Made by a program: the position numbers and the translations under genes. A DNA stretch of 64,000 bases from an uncultured Mucilaginibacter sp. (GTDB lineage Bacteria > Bacteroidota > Bacteroidia > Sphingobacteriales > Sphingobacteriaceae), in NCBI RefSeq assembly GCF_903893715.1, contig NZ_CAITNG010000039.1, positions 33,532 to 97,531 of the forward strand, given 5' to 3'. Under the pieces are notes generated by a model. That model was not told the DNA's origin and did no database searches. It saw only the letters and a program-made list of their open reading frames with translations. Numbering within the stretch: position 1 is the stretch's first letter; every line of letters starts with the position of its first letter. Positions 49,837 through 60,289 of this stretch are shown here, piece by piece.

Positions 49837-51598
49837 ACAAAACCGCCTGACCTATCGTGAGTTGTTGGCGCCACCAGAGGGTTATACATTGACTCGGGCC
49901 GTCGGTACTACTTATTCTCTTGATCTTTACGCGCTCCTAGCCGTTCCAGTAGCACTATTCTATCAACAATCATTACAAGATAATTTCAAACCGGAACGCT
50001 ATGAGGTTCTTGAAGCGATCAGGAAAAGCCGCGAAAGAGTAACCTTATTTTGCCAGCGGGGCAAGATAAATTTACCAGAGGGGTTTACTAGCTTACTTTC
50101 ATTAATAGAACAGCGTATTGTTGAAGTTCAACCATATGAGATTCATAGCTCTTTTCACCCTAAAATTTGGGTGCTTCGGTTTGAAAAGAAAAAACAAGTT
50201 TATTATCGGTTGGCGGTTTTAAGCCGTAATTTGACTTTTGACCGCTCTTGGGATATTGCGACATTTATTGATGGTAAACCAAGTCGCGAGAATTCTGCAA
50301 ATGGAAAGTTTTTAGGGGACTTCTTAAGTTATTTGTTCAAGAGTACTAAAACAGAAACTGACGCACGTTTCATTAGGGATCTGTCTAAAATAGAGTTCAA
50401 CGTGCCCGAGGGGTTTCAATCTCCGGAATTGTTCCCTATTGTTGGAAAGAAACAGTCGACAGGTTTTGCAAATCCGGTACTGTCATGTTCTTATCAGAAA
50501 TTACTGGTAATGACGCCATTTTCAGACGCCGATACGATTGCCGAATTGAAAAAGAACAACAAACATATTACTTTATTATCACGCAAAGACGACCTTGACG
50601 CCATGCCTCCGGCTACCTTCAATGATATGGACGTTTTCTATTTTAACGAAGTAATCCGCGACGCCGAAAGGACAATGGACAGCGAAGGTGGCCGGGTCCT
50701 CTCCCAGGACTTGCATGCTAAACTATTTATTGGTGCCAACAAAAGGAAAACTGAATGGCTTTTGGGTTCGGCTAACGGAACAAGTGCTGCGATGTCGAAG
50801 AATGTGGAATTTATGGTCAAATTCGCTGCGAAGTCGAGCCAGGCAAGTTTTGATGTAATAAAGAATGCGCTCACGAATCAAGATCTGGGTATATTCAGGC
50901 CTTATATACCAGGTAATGAATTTATTGAACCAAGAGATAAAAGAAAAGAATACTTTTTAAGAAAGATAACCTTTCAGCTGGGCGAATCTGTATTTAAAGC
51001 TTCAGTCAGGCAGCGAAACGACCAAGATACTTTCGACCTGCAACTGGAGGTCGATCTCGGTCACATTCAATCTATTGACGGCCTTGTTTTGAACGTCTCA
51101 TTACTTAACCGCGTAGATGCCCTTCGGGAATTGCATGCCGGTAAAGAAAATTCCCTGATATTCGAAAATATTGCATTGACGCGGCTTTCCTGTTTTGTAG
51201 CACTGGGCATTGAAATCGACGGTATTATGGAAAGTAGATTGGTTTTTAAAGCGGAACTCGCCGGTATGCCCTTAAACAGGGAAGACGCTATTTTCAGCGA
51301 CCTGATTAACAATAAAAAGTCTTTTTATCAGTACCTCCAATTCATTTTAGAGCCGGATGGGTATGATGGCTTGCTCGAAATCATTAGGGAAGATATTGAA
51401 AAAAAAGCTTCAGGTATATCCGTTGGAGCAGAATTAAGTCTACCCATCTACGAAAATCTGTTGATTGCCGCATCGCGTTCGCGCTTCAAACTAACAGAAA
51501 TCAATCAAATAATGATTAGACTGGAAAAGTTGAATAGCAATGTTGTGGCTGATTTTAAACCAATATGGGACATATTTAAAAAATTCGCCGATGATTGA
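49823..51598 (+). CDS. Phospholipase D-superfamily protein, probable nuclease
   Basis: A 591-aa protein with two PLD-type half-sites. The first is His112-x-Lys114 (SSFHPKIWVLRF) with SRNLT at 134-138; the second His298-x-Lys300 (SQDLHAKLFIG) with GSANGT at 315-320. Two HxK motifs in one chain form one active site, as in BfiI-like or Nuc-like DNases. The C-terminal 240 residues are unassigned. It overlaps the helicase gene by 8 bp and probably forms a complex with it. Confidence 0.85.
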   Translation: MLDFKQNRLTYRELLAPPEGYTLTRAVGTTYSLDLYALLAVPVALFYQQSLQDNFKPERYEVLEAIRKSRERVTLFCQRGKINLPEGFTSLLSLIEQRIVEVQPYEIHSSFHPKIWVLRFEKKKQVYYRLAVLSRNLTFDRSWDIATFIDGKPSRENSANGKFLGDFLSYLFKSTKTETDARFIRDLSKIEFNVPEGFQSPELFPIVGKKQSTGFANPVLSCSYQKLLVMTPFSDADTIAELKKNNKHITLLSRKDDLDAMPPATFNDMDVFYFNEVIRDAERTMDSEGGRVLSQDLHAKLFIGANKRKTEWLLGSANGTSAAMSKNVEFMVKFAAKSSQASFDVIKNALTNQDLGIFRPYIPGNEFIEPRDKRKEYFLRKITFQLGESVFKASVRQRNDQDTFDLQLEVDLGHIQSIDGLVLNVSLLNRVDALRELHAGKENSLIFENIALTRLSCFVALGIEIDGIMESRLVFKAELAGMPLNREDAIFSDLINNKKSFYQYLQFILEPDGYDGLLEIIREDIEKKASGISVGAELSLPIYENLLIAASRSRFKLTEINQIMIRLEKLNSNVVADFKPIWDIFKKFADD

Positions 51599-54500
51599 CA
51601 AAATAAATTGTTTGGTAGAGGAAAACCACCGCACGTTAAAAGATTTTCAGGAGGCAACGGTAAATTATGTAATCAGGCAGTTTTATGAAAAACATAAGAA
51701 AAAAATACTCGTGGCAGATGAAGTTGGGTTAGGAAAAACAATGGTTGCCAAAGGTGTAGTCCTGCGTTCGTTACAGCGATATGCATCCAAAGGTGAGCCC
51801 TTCCATGTCGTTTACATTTGTTCAAACCAAGTACTTGCGCAACAGAACATGAGTACACTGAATGTGTTCGGTGACAAGAATGATACGTTTTCCCGCTTGA
51901 CTTACCTTGCCTTGAAAAGAGAGCCTGGACCAAACATGTTGCGCCTAAGTTCACTTACGCCATCGACATCTTTCAAGCTAACTAGAAGCGTTGGCGATAA
52001 AAAGGAAAGGGCAATTTTGCTGGCCCTGCTTTGTTCGTACGAACACTTCAATAACAACAGGGTGGTACTAATAAAGATATTCCGTGGTAAAAAGCATGTT
52101 GGACTGGCCGGGTGGAACAATCTGGCCCTTGATTTTATCGAGCACAGGGAAAACAAATTAAGGCCCGGAGCAGCCAAAAAATTTAAAGCACACCTTTTAA
52201 CAACAATTTGCTCAGCGAAGCATTTTCCTTTGATCACTACTTATATCGGTTTAAAGGGTGAAACAAATATCTGGCGGGCCCTGGAAAGACTAGTCGGGCG
52301 GCTTGAAAATGACGGAACCAAAGACCCTTTGGATTTCGCAAATGAACTGATCCGGGCACTTCGTTTTGAACTTACAAATATCTGCACCGAATTTCTTGAC
52401 GCGAATCTTTTTATTCTTGATGAATTTCAGCGTTTCAAGGAGCTTTTAAATCATGATGACCAGACTGAAGCAGCAAAAATCGCCAGGAAGGTTCTGGCTG
52501 ATGAAAACACGATGGCGTTATTGCTTTCTGCAACGCCTTTTAAATCCTTTACGACAAAGTTGGAAGAGTTGGCCAACGAGAATCACTTTGACGAATTTCG
52601 AAAACTGGTTTTATTCCTTGGTGGGACAAAGGGAAATAGTCTATGGTCAACGATAAAACAGGATCAGGAAGCTTTTTTTGAAATGCTTCGATTCCCTCGC
52701 CAGGCCATTGAAGAGATGACGACTGCCATCGACATTAAAAATAGATTACAAGCCGGGCTTAAGCAGATAATGAGTCGAAACGAAAGGATGAGCGTCGCCA
52801 AAGGACTTGAAAATATGGTTATTTCTGCCGGCATTGGCTTCTTGCCGATTATCAGGGAGGATATAGAAAATTTTATTGCGATTGATCAGGTAACAGAAGA
52901 ACTTAAGAAACTGGCGGTTAGGAAAAGATTTTCGGGGTCCACGATGGAATTTGCCAAATCTACGCCATACCCATTGTCCTTTTTGCGGGCCTATAAACTA
53001 AGGGAGACGATTGATCTTTTCAAGGATAACAAGACCGTAAAATCTTTATTAAAAAAAAAGGGCACCTTTATTGATTTTGGGAAAATTGACCGATACGAGC
53101 CGCTTAGCACCGACGATGGGAAACCCAGTTTTCCTAACGGTAAATTGCGCGCACTTACCGCTGAATGTTTTGACAATAATGGGCATGCATTATTATGGGT
53201 GCCGCCATCCAAACCCTACTACAAGCCCTTTGGTGCATATGCAAAAAGCGAACGTTTTTCAAAGGTACTAGTGTTCTCAGGCTGGAAAATGGTGCCGAGG
53301 GCGGTGTCAGCGTTATTATCTTATGAATCTGAAAGGCGTGTTGTACGTCAGGAATTACCAGGAAAAAAAATCAACAAACAGAAGAAAAAGTATTTTACAG
53401 AGCATGGCAAACGACAACGAGCGCTACTCGTTTTTAATTCCGGCGATGGTAAATTCCATATGACTAACGTTTGCTTAACTTATCCTTGCTCCTGGCTGGT
53501 AAAATTTCTTGAAAGTCAAGTGTTTTTCAACAAAGATGGGCAGCGATATGCTGTCGTGAAGAAAAGTCTATCGATAAAATTGGAAACAGCCGTTCGAAAG
53601 CTAAATTTAGAAGAAAAATACGCTAATTTATCTACGGTCGATGTTAAATGGTATTGGGTTCTCCCCGCTTTATTGGATAGACTGAATGGCGAAGGATATA
53701 TTTTACAGGATATTTTAAGTAAGGAAGTTGGCGCTAAGCAGCAACACTATCTGTTCCTTCAAAGGTACTTAACAGAGATCATTAAAGAAACTCATGACGA
53801 TCTCGGAATATTTCCATCCGGCTTATTCGACACGCTGGCTGAAATTGCCCTTTGCAGTCCCGCGAACGTGGCGTTGAGAGCCTTTGGAATTTACTTTAAG
53901 GATGAAATCCGGGAGCGTTGTAACCGAGCGTATGATGTAGCAGATGCTTTTGTAGGATTGTTCAATAAACCCGAATCTATCGCAATCGTAAAAAATAACG
54001 GTTTGGGGTTGACTTACTGGCGGCAGGTATTGAACTATTGTGCTTCAGGAAACCTTGCCGGTATGTTGGAGGAATTTGTTTACTTATTAAAATCTCATGA
54101 AGGAACAAAAACGATGGATAAAGCAACGATAGCAATTGTCGATGTCTTATCTGTAAGGAATTCCAGTATTCAAGTAGATGACAGTAATACATTTTATCAA
54201 GGAAAAAGCAGAGAAATGCGATGCCATTTTGCAGTAAGTTACGGGGATCAGAAAATTGGAACTGATGCCGGAGATAACCGTATGATTAGTATAAGAGAAG
54301 TATTTAACTCACCATTCCGGCCATTTGTACTGACTTCAACCTCAATCGGGCAGGAAGGCTTAGATTTCCATTATTATTGTAGAAAGATATTCCATTGGAA
54401 CCTGCCGCATAATCCAATTGACATTGAACAGCGAGAAGGACGGATAAACCGTTATAAAGCACTAGCAATTCGACAAAGCCTGGCAGAAAAGTTATCGCTG

Positions 54501-54836
54501 AATGATTTAGCTTCAAGAGGGGGTGCTCTATGGGACGCCATATTTGAACTGGCAGTAGAGCGAATGAAATCGCCTGGTGACTCCGACCTCGTACCCTTTT
54601 GGTATTTAAATGATGGGAAATATAAGATAGAACGTTTTGTGCCAATCCATCAATTGAGCAGGGATGTTGCCAAATATGATGCTGCAAAAGAAACACTCGC
54701 ACTTTATCGTCTTACCTTTGGACAGCCAAGGCAGGAGGAACTAGTGGAAGCTTTTCGAAATGCAGAATTAACTGAAGAAGAAATTATCGAAATTCGCAAG
54801 TCACTTTTGATTGACTTAAGTCCAATGATAACATAA
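51591..54836 (+). CDS. SNF2/DEAD-type SF2 helicase
   Basis: A 1081-aa protein from ATG 51591 (an upstream in-frame ATG at 51540 overlaps the PLD gene more). Motif I DEVGLGKT is at 43-50, Walker B LFILDEFQRFKEL, motif III LLLSATPFKSF, and motifs V-VI TSTSIGQEGLDFHYYCRKIF with IEQREGRINRYKALA. About 500 residues lie between the two RecA lobes, far more than in a standard helicase, with a long insertion of unknown fold. The protein is the probable ATP-driven motor of the DUF6361/PLD module. It ends the operon just before a convergent gene. Confidence 0.9.
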   Translation: MIDKINCLVEENHRTLKDFQEATVNYVIRQFYEKHKKKILVADEVGLGKTMVAKGVVLRSLQRYASKGEPFHVVYICSNQVLAQQNMSTLNVFGDKNDTFSRLTYLALKREPGPNMLRLSSLTPSTSFKLTRSVGDKKERAILLALLCSYEHFNNNRVVLIKIFRGKKHVGLAGWNNLALDFIEHRENKLRPGAAKKFKAHLLTTICSAKHFPLITTYIGLKGETNIWRALERLVGRLENDGTKDPLDFANELIRALRFELTNICTEFLDANLFILDEFQRFKELLNHDDQTEAAKIARKVLADENTMALLLSATPFKSFTTKLEELANENHFDEFRKLVLFLGGTKGNSLWSTIKQDQEAFFEMLRFPRQAIEEMTTAIDIKNRLQAGLKQIMSRNERMSVAKGLENMVISAGIGFLPIIREDIENFIAIDQVTEELKKLAVRKRFSGSTMEFAKSTPYPLSFLRAYKLRETIDLFKDNKTVKSLLKKKGTFIDFGKIDRYEPLSTDDGKPSFPNGKLRALTAECFDNNGHALLWVPPSKPYYKPFGAYAKSERFSKVLVFSGWKMVPRAVSALLSYESERRVVRQELPGKKINKQKKKYFTEHGKRQRALLVFNSGDGKFHMTNVCLTYPCSWLVKFLESQVFFNKDGQRYAVVKKSLSIKLETAVRKLNLEEKYANLSTVDVKWYWVLPALLDRLNGEGYILQDILSKEVGAKQQHYLFLQRYLTEIIKETHDDLGIFPSGLFDTLAEIALCSPANVALRAFGIYFKDEIRERCNRAYDVADAFVGLFNKPESIAIVKNNGLGLTYWRQVLNYCASGNLAGMLEEFVYLLKSHEGTKTMDKATIAIVDVLSVRNSSIQVDDSNTFYQGKSREMRCHFAVSYGDQKIGTDAGDNRMISIREVFNSPFRPFVLTSTSIGQEGLDFHYYCRKIFHWNLPHNPIDIEQREGRINRYKALAIRQSLAEKLSLNDLASRGGALWDAIFELAVERMKSPGDSDLVPFWYLNDGKYKIERFVPIHQLSRDVAKYDAAKETLALYRLTFGQPRQEELVEAFRNAELTEEEIIEIRKSLLIDLSPMIT

Positions 54837-55256
54837 TCATCCCATATTTTCTGACAGTAAAACCGTGCTTTCAACAATTTCGAGCATATCATAAATGCCT
54901 GTTTCCAACGCTCCTCTTTTTAACAGTCGTGCTCGAAAGCTATCAGTAAGATCAGCGACGTAAACATCGTATTTGAATTGTTTACTGATATAGTAAACAA
55001 TATAAATAAGTTTCTTACCTGTTCCTTTATACCGTAAATCTTCTGGCAGATATATATTTGGAATAAAAACCTGTCGACGCTGGTGATTGAAGCCTATTCT
55101 GATAATTCCACAACGATCTCCAGGCCTCTCTTTACTTTCAGCATTAAGTTCAATAAATTCATAATTCGATGCTGAAAACTCATATTTTTCACCATAAAGG
55201 CTCACTAATACTTGTTCAATATAGCTTTGAAGATCATCTTCGATGTTACGTATCAT
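54837..55256 (-). CDS. Small protein, possible GNAT-like acetyltransferase
   Basis: A 139-aa protein on the opposite strand, its stop abutting the helicase stop. The segment LPEDLRYKGTGKKLIYIVYY recalls the acetyl-CoA loop (R/Q-x-x-G-x-G) and helix of GNAT enzymes, followed by a final strand and helix (KYDVYVADLTDSFRARLLKR). The match is partial. It is a single gene breaking the plus-strand run, so it may be a later insertion or a regulator of its neighbours. Confidence 0.5.
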   Translation of the reverse strand: MIRNIEDDLQSYIEQVLVSLYGEKYEFSASNYEFIELNAESKERPGDRCGIIRIGFNHQRRQVFIPNIYLPEDLRYKGTGKKLIYIVYYISKQFKYDVYVADLTDSFRARLLKRGALETGIYDMLEIVESTVLLSENMG

Positions 55257-55340
55257 AAGTGTACAGAATTATCCTTTGAATCTTTGTAAAATTAAAAGAA
55301 GCGCTCATCATTCCAATCAATACATTTTAAAAAATTCGAC

Positions 55341-55348
55341 TACATTTG
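55341..55348 (+). promoter_or_regulatory. -7 element of the type ISP enzyme gene
   Basis: TACATTTG, an exact match to TAnnTTTG, lies 36 nt before the ATG at 55385. No clear TTTG at -33 was found. The same promoter could drive the Hsp70 and SF1 helicase genes that follow closely. Confidence 0.5.
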
Positions 55349-55384
55349 AATAGGGTATAAATTATAAAATTCTAAACCTGTTGA

Positions 55385-58300
55385 ATGACTGCTTTTAACC
55401 AAATACTTGATAAATACCGTAAAATTTCATTCTCAGAACGTGATAAGGGTGATCGTTTTGAACGCTTGATGCAAGCGTATTTACAAACTGATCCGCGATA
55501 TGCATATCGTTTTAAAAAAGTTTGGCTGTGGAATGAATTTCCTGGTAGAAAAGATTTTGGCGGCAATGATACAGGGATTGACCTTGTAGCACAAACCATA
55601 GAGGGAGATTATTGGGCTATACAGTGTAAATGTTATGCTGAAGGCTCAACTATTGATAAGCCCGCCATAGACGGCTTTTTATCAACCTCAAGCAGGCACT
55701 TCAAAAATGACGATTTAAAAACCGTTGGTTTTTCGCATAGGCTTTGGATTGAAACGACAGGCAAGAAATGGGGAAGCAACGCTGAGGAAGCGATTAAAAA
55801 TCAACATCCCCCATTTACAAGGTTAAATCTTCTTGAATTACAGGAAGCAAAAGTTGATTGGGAAAAGCTGGAAGACGGGGTTCATGGAGAAAGTTCGCGA
55901 ACCAGGAAGAAAACCATAAGACAGCACCAAAAATCTGCATTGGAAAAAACCAATGAAGTATTCAAAACCTCTGATCGCGGAAAGCTTATTATGGCTTGCG
56001 GTACCGGGAAAACTTTTACTTCGCTTCGGATTGCTGAAAATGAAACTGGCGGGAAAGGGCTAATTTTATTTTTAGTTCCATCAATCGCCTTGTTGGGACA
56101 ATCACTTGATGAATGGACAACTGAAGCAAATGAGCCTTTAAATGCTATATGTATATGCTCCGACCCTGAAATCACAAAGAAAAAGACAAAAAATCAGGAT
56201 ACCGAAAATTTCAGCGTGGTCGATCTTGCTTTACCAGCCTCTACCAATGTAGCTGATATTATATCTCAATTCAAACACTTTCAGTCGAGCGCACATTCCG
56301 GCATGACAGTGGTTTTTTCTACTTATCAATCAATAGAGGTCATTGCCAGGGCACAGAAAGAATTATTGAAGCAGAATCTCGGTATTGGCGAGTTTGATTT
56401 AATAATCTGTGACGAAGCACATCGCACCACTGGTGTTGCTTTAGCTGGTGAAGATGAATCAGCCTTTACAAAGGTTCACGATAATTCATTCATACAAGCA
56501 AAAAAACGTTTGTATATGACCGCAACACCACGTTTGTATAGTGATGATACCAAAAGCAAAGCTGCGCAAGCGGATGCTATTTTATGTTCAATGGATGATA
56601 CGGCACTTTACGGCGACGAAATTTATAGAATAGGATTTGGTGAAGCTGTTAGCCTGGGGCTATTGACGGACTACAAGGTTTTGATATTAACCCTCAGTGA
56701 TAAGGATGTTCCACCGGCTGTTCAAAAAATGATTTCGGACGACCAGAGTGAAATTAATGCCGATGATGCTTCAAAACTAATTGGATGTATTAACGCCCTT
56801 TCGAAACAGATTTTAGGTGATGCTGGAATTTTAGAAGCCAACGATCCTGATCCAATGCGCAGGGCCGTTGCCTTTTGTTCAAGTATCGCCGCCTCAAAGA
56901 AAATAACGCAAACTTACAATACAGCGACAGAAGCGTACATAAACTCATTACCGGCAGATAAAAAGGAAAGCATGGTTTCAGTTTCTGCCCAACATATTGA
57001 TGGCACCATGTCGGCGCCTGAAAGAAATGATTTGTTAGGTTGGCTAAAGGCCGAAACTGAAGATAATGAATGCAGGGTACTAACGAATGTCCGTTGTTTA
57101 AGTGAGGGTGTCGATGTTCCATCTCTTGACGCTGTAATGTTTCTTTCTGCACGTAATTCACAGGTAGATGTTGTTCAATCTGTTGGCAGGGTGATGAGGT
57201 TATCGCCAGGGACAAAAAAGAAATACGGGTATATAATTATTCCGGTGGTTGTCCCGTCAAATATTGAGGCCGATAAGGCATTAGATGACAATGAGCGGTA
57301 CAAAGTAGTATGGACTGTGTTAAACGCGCTTAGAGCGCATGACGACCGTTTTAATGCGACTGTAAATAAAATTGAGTTAAACAAATCGCGCCCGGAACAG
57401 ATTTTAGTGGGGCGTCCCGAAACTTCTTTCGAAAATGGCGAACCGGTTTCTGGTTCGACCGGGGAGAATACCAGCGCAAATAATGAAATAAGAAATCAAC
57501 TTGCATTACAATTTGAACAATTGCAGCACGTGGTATTTGCACGTATGGTTCAAAAGGTAGGCAACAGACTTTATTGGGAACAGTGGGCCAAAAGTGTAGC
57601 TGAAATTGCTGAACGACAAGTTATACGCATTACCAGACTGATAAAAGAAGACACGAAGCATCAAGAGGCTTTTGCTGATTTTTTAAATGGGCTGCAAAAA
57701 AACATAAACCCGTCTATTACCCAAGAACAGGCAATTGAGATGCTTTCACAGCATCTCATCACCAAGCCTGTTTTTGAGGCGTTATTTGATGGCTATTCAT
57801 TTGTTAAAAACAATCCTATATCTGTTTCGATGCAGTCTATGATCGATTTACTCGAAGAACAGGCTATAGAAAAAGACACCGAAACGTTACAAAAATTTTA
57901 CGACTCAGTACGGTTAAAGGCTCAGGGAATAGACAACGCTGAAGGTAAGCAACGCATAATAATTGAGTTGTATGACAAATTTTTTAAGACCGCTTTTCCA
58001 AAAATGGTAGAGCAGTTAGGAATTGTTTATACTCCGGTTGAGGTAGTCGATTTTATCATACACTCTGTAAACGATGTCTTAAAAAAGGAATTTCAGCGCG
58101 GATTAGGCGATGAAAATATACATATTCTTGACCCTTTTACGGGAACAGGCACTTTTATCACAAGATTATTGCAAAGTGGGCTAATTGATAAAAAACAGCT
58201 TGAACGAAAATACACAAATGAAATATTTGCAAATGAGATTGTCTTACTTGCGTATTATATAGCCGCAGTAAATATTGAAAATGCTTACCATGATGCCATC

Positions 58301-60259
58301 GGCGAAACCGAATATAAGGCTTTCGAGGGCATCTGTTTAACAGATACTTTTCAGTTAGGCGAAATGGATGGGAATTACAAACTTCACAAGGATATGTTCC
58401 CTCAAAATTCAGAACGTGTTACAAGACAAAAAAGTGCTCCTCTACGTGTTATTATGGGCAACCCCCCATATTCCGTAGGTCAGAAATCGGCCAATGACAA
58501 CGCGCAAAACCAAAGTTATCCTAAGTTAGATGCAAAAATTGCATCCACTTACGCAAAGGAATCTTCCGCCGGCCTTAATAAATCACTGTACGACGCATAT
58601 ATAAAAGCGTTTCTTTGGAGTAGCGAAAGATTAGATGCCAAACATGGGGGTATCATTTGCTTTGTATCTAATGGTGCATGGATAGATAGTAATAGTACTG
58701 ATGGTTTTCGTAAGTGCATAGAGAAAGAATTTTCATCTATCTACATATTTAATTTGCGGGGTAATCAGCGAACAAGCGGTGAACTTTCGAGAAAAGAAGG
58801 GGGTAAAATATTTGGCTCCGGTTCACGAACACCGATTGCAATCACTTTGTTAGTTAAAAACCCCTCATCTGCTGTTCAAAATGCAAAAATTCATTATTAT
58901 GATATTGGCGATTATTTAAATCGGGAAGAAAAATTGAACATTTTAAAAAAGTTCGTTTCTGTCGAAAATGAAAGCATATCGTGGAGAACATTATTACCCA
59001 ACGCACATGGCGATTGGTTAAGTCAACGCAATGAGGGCTTTAATAATTTCGTTTCACTTGAACCGGAAAAGAAATTCGATTTAAAAACTCAATCGATTTT
59101 CAATACTTACGCCATCGGGGTAGCCACAGCTCGCGATGCGTGGGCTTATAATTTTTCAGAAAAACAAGTTGAAGGTAATATGCAACGAATGATTGCATTT
59201 TATGATCAACAAAATGACGAATTTAATATAGCAAAGAAAGCACAACCCGGCCTTAAAGTAGAAGATTTCATTACCTATGATGCAACAAAAATTAGCTGGA
59301 CAAGAGCATTAAGAAGAGATGTTGAAAACGGAATTGCCCATAAATATCTAAATAATAAAATGAGGGTTGCTATTTATAGACCCTTCACTAAACAAATACT
59401 TTATTTTGATAAACCATTTATAGAAAGTCCAGGATTAAGCTCATTGATCTTTCCCAATGCGGAATTAAAAAATTTAGTAATTACAATTCCCGGCAACGGA
59501 AGTGTTAAAGATTTCTATGCGTTGATTACCGACTGTATTCGGGACAACGATACTTATGGAGGCACTCAATGCTTCCCTCTTTATTATTATGAGGAACGAC
59601 AAAAGCAAAGTCCCGGCCTGTTCGACACAGATGGCAAAAGTGAATATATTCGGCGCGATGCTATAAGTGATTTTATTTTAAACCAAGCGAGACTTATTTA
59701 TGGTAAGACCGTAACAAAGGAGGATGTCTTTTATTTTGTATATGGCTTTCTGCACAGTCCAGATTATCGTCAACAGTTTGCAAATGATTTAAAAAAAATG
59801 CTGCCTCGATTACCGCTATTGGACGATGTGCGTGACTTTTGGAAATTCTGCAAAGCTGGGCGTGAATTAGCAGAATTACACATCAATTATGAAACCGTTC
59901 CAGCTTATGAAGATTTATTTGTAACAGGAATAGAGAGTGACTTTTTCAATGTGGAAAAAATGCGTTTCCCTAAGAAAGACCAAAAGGATACTATTTTGTT
60001 CAACAGCAAAATCACCATATCAAATATACCGGCCAAAGCTTATGATTATGTTGTGAACGGCAAAAGCGCCATTGAGTGGATCATGGAGCGCTATCAGATT
60101 ACAACCCATAAGGAAAGTGGAATAAAGAACAATCCTAATGATTGGGCGATTGAAGTTGGTAAGACTCGCTATATTTTAGATTTGCTACTAAGCATTATTA
60201 ATGTAAGCGCCCAGACAGTAGATATTGTGAACTCCCTACCGAAAATAAATTTTGAGTAA
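55385..60259 (+). CDS. Type ISP single-chain restriction-modification enzyme
   Basis: A 1624-aa polypeptide combining nuclease, translocase and methylase. The Mrr-like PD-(D/E)XK nuclease is at about 20-90 with Asp66 (NDTGIDLVAQ) and Gln80-Cys81-Lys82 (WAIQCKCYAEG). An SF2 helicase follows: Walker A MACGTGKTFTSLRIAE near 202, DEAH in IICDEAHRTTG, MTATPR, and NVRCLSEGVDVPSLDAVMFL with VQSVGRVMRLSPG. Then come N6-adenine methylase motif I DPFTGTGTFITRLL and motif IV NPPYSVGQ. The C-terminal ~500 residues should recognise the target. Length equals known LlaBIII-type enzymes. All motifs look intact. Confidence 0.92.
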   Translation: MTAFNQILDKYRKISFSERDKGDRFERLMQAYLQTDPRYAYRFKKVWLWNEFPGRKDFGGNDTGIDLVAQTIEGDYWAIQCKCYAEGSTIDKPAIDGFLSTSSRHFKNDDLKTVGFSHRLWIETTGKKWGSNAEEAIKNQHPPFTRLNLLELQEAKVDWEKLEDGVHGESSRTRKKTIRQHQKSALEKTNEVFKTSDRGKLIMACGTGKTFTSLRIAENETGGKGLILFLVPSIALLGQSLDEWTTEANEPLNAICICSDPEITKKKTKNQDTENFSVVDLALPASTNVADIISQFKHFQSSAHSGMTVVFSTYQSIEVIARAQKELLKQNLGIGEFDLIICDEAHRTTGVALAGEDESAFTKVHDNSFIQAKKRLYMTATPRLYSDDTKSKAAQADAILCSMDDTALYGDEIYRIGFGEAVSLGLLTDYKVLILTLSDKDVPPAVQKMISDDQSEINADDASKLIGCINALSKQILGDAGILEANDPDPMRRAVAFCSSIAASKKITQTYNTATEAYINSLPADKKESMVSVSAQHIDGTMSAPERNDLLGWLKAETEDNECRVLTNVRCLSEGVDVPSLDAVMFLSARNSQVDVVQSVGRVMRLSPGTKKKYGYIIIPVVVPSNIEADKALDDNERYKVVWTVLNALRAHDDRFNATVNKIELNKSRPEQILVGRPETSFENGEPVSGSTGENTSANNEIRNQLALQFEQLQHVVFARMVQKVGNRLYWEQWAKSVAEIAERQVIRITRLIKEDTKHQEAFADFLNGLQKNINPSITQEQAIEMLSQHLITKPVFEALFDGYSFVKNNPISVSMQSMIDLLEEQAIEKDTETLQKFYDSVRLKAQGIDNAEGKQRIIIELYDKFFKTAFPKMVEQLGIVYTPVEVVDFIIHSVNDVLKKEFQRGLGDENIHILDPFTGTGTFITRLLQSGLIDKKQLERKYTNEIFANEIVLLAYYIAAVNIENAYHDAIGETEYKAFEGICLTDTFQLGEMDGNYKLHKDMFPQNSERVTRQKSAPLRVIMGNPPYSVGQKSANDNAQNQSYPKLDAKIASTYAKESSAGLNKSLYDAYIKAFLWSSERLDAKHGGIICFVSNGAWIDSNSTDGFRKCIEKEFSSIYIFNLRGNQRTSGELSRKEGGKIFGSGSRTPIAITLLVKNPSSAVQNAKIHYYDIGDYLNREEKLNILKKFVSVENESISWRTLLPNAHGDWLSQRNEGFNNFVSLEPEKKFDLKTQSIFNTYAIGVATARDAWAYNFSEKQVEGNMQRMIAFYDQQNDEFNIAKKAQPGLKVEDFITYDATKISWTRALRRDVENGIAHKYLNNKMRVAIYRPFTKQILYFDKPFIESPGLSSLIFPNAELKNLVITIPGNGSVKDFYALITDCIRDNDTYGGTQCFPLYYYEERQKQSPGLFDTDGKSEYIRRDAISDFILNQARLIYGKTVTKEDVFYFVYGFLHSPDYRQQFANDLKKMLPRLPLLDDVRDFWKFCKAGRELAELHINYETVPAYEDLFVTGIESDFFNVEKMRFPKKDQKDTILFNSKITISNIPAKAYDYVVNGKSAIEWIMERYQITTHKESGIKNNPNDWAIEVGKTRYILDLLLSIINVSAQTVDIVNSLPKINFE

Positions 60260-60289
60260 ACTTATATCTTAAATAAACGATTTGCAATT

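Noticed and set aside
48604..54836. DISARM assignment for the DUF6361/PLD/helicase genes
   Set aside because: DISARM also has a PLD gene and a large helicase, but there is no methyltransferase or DrmB-like gene, and DUF6361 is not a DISARM component.
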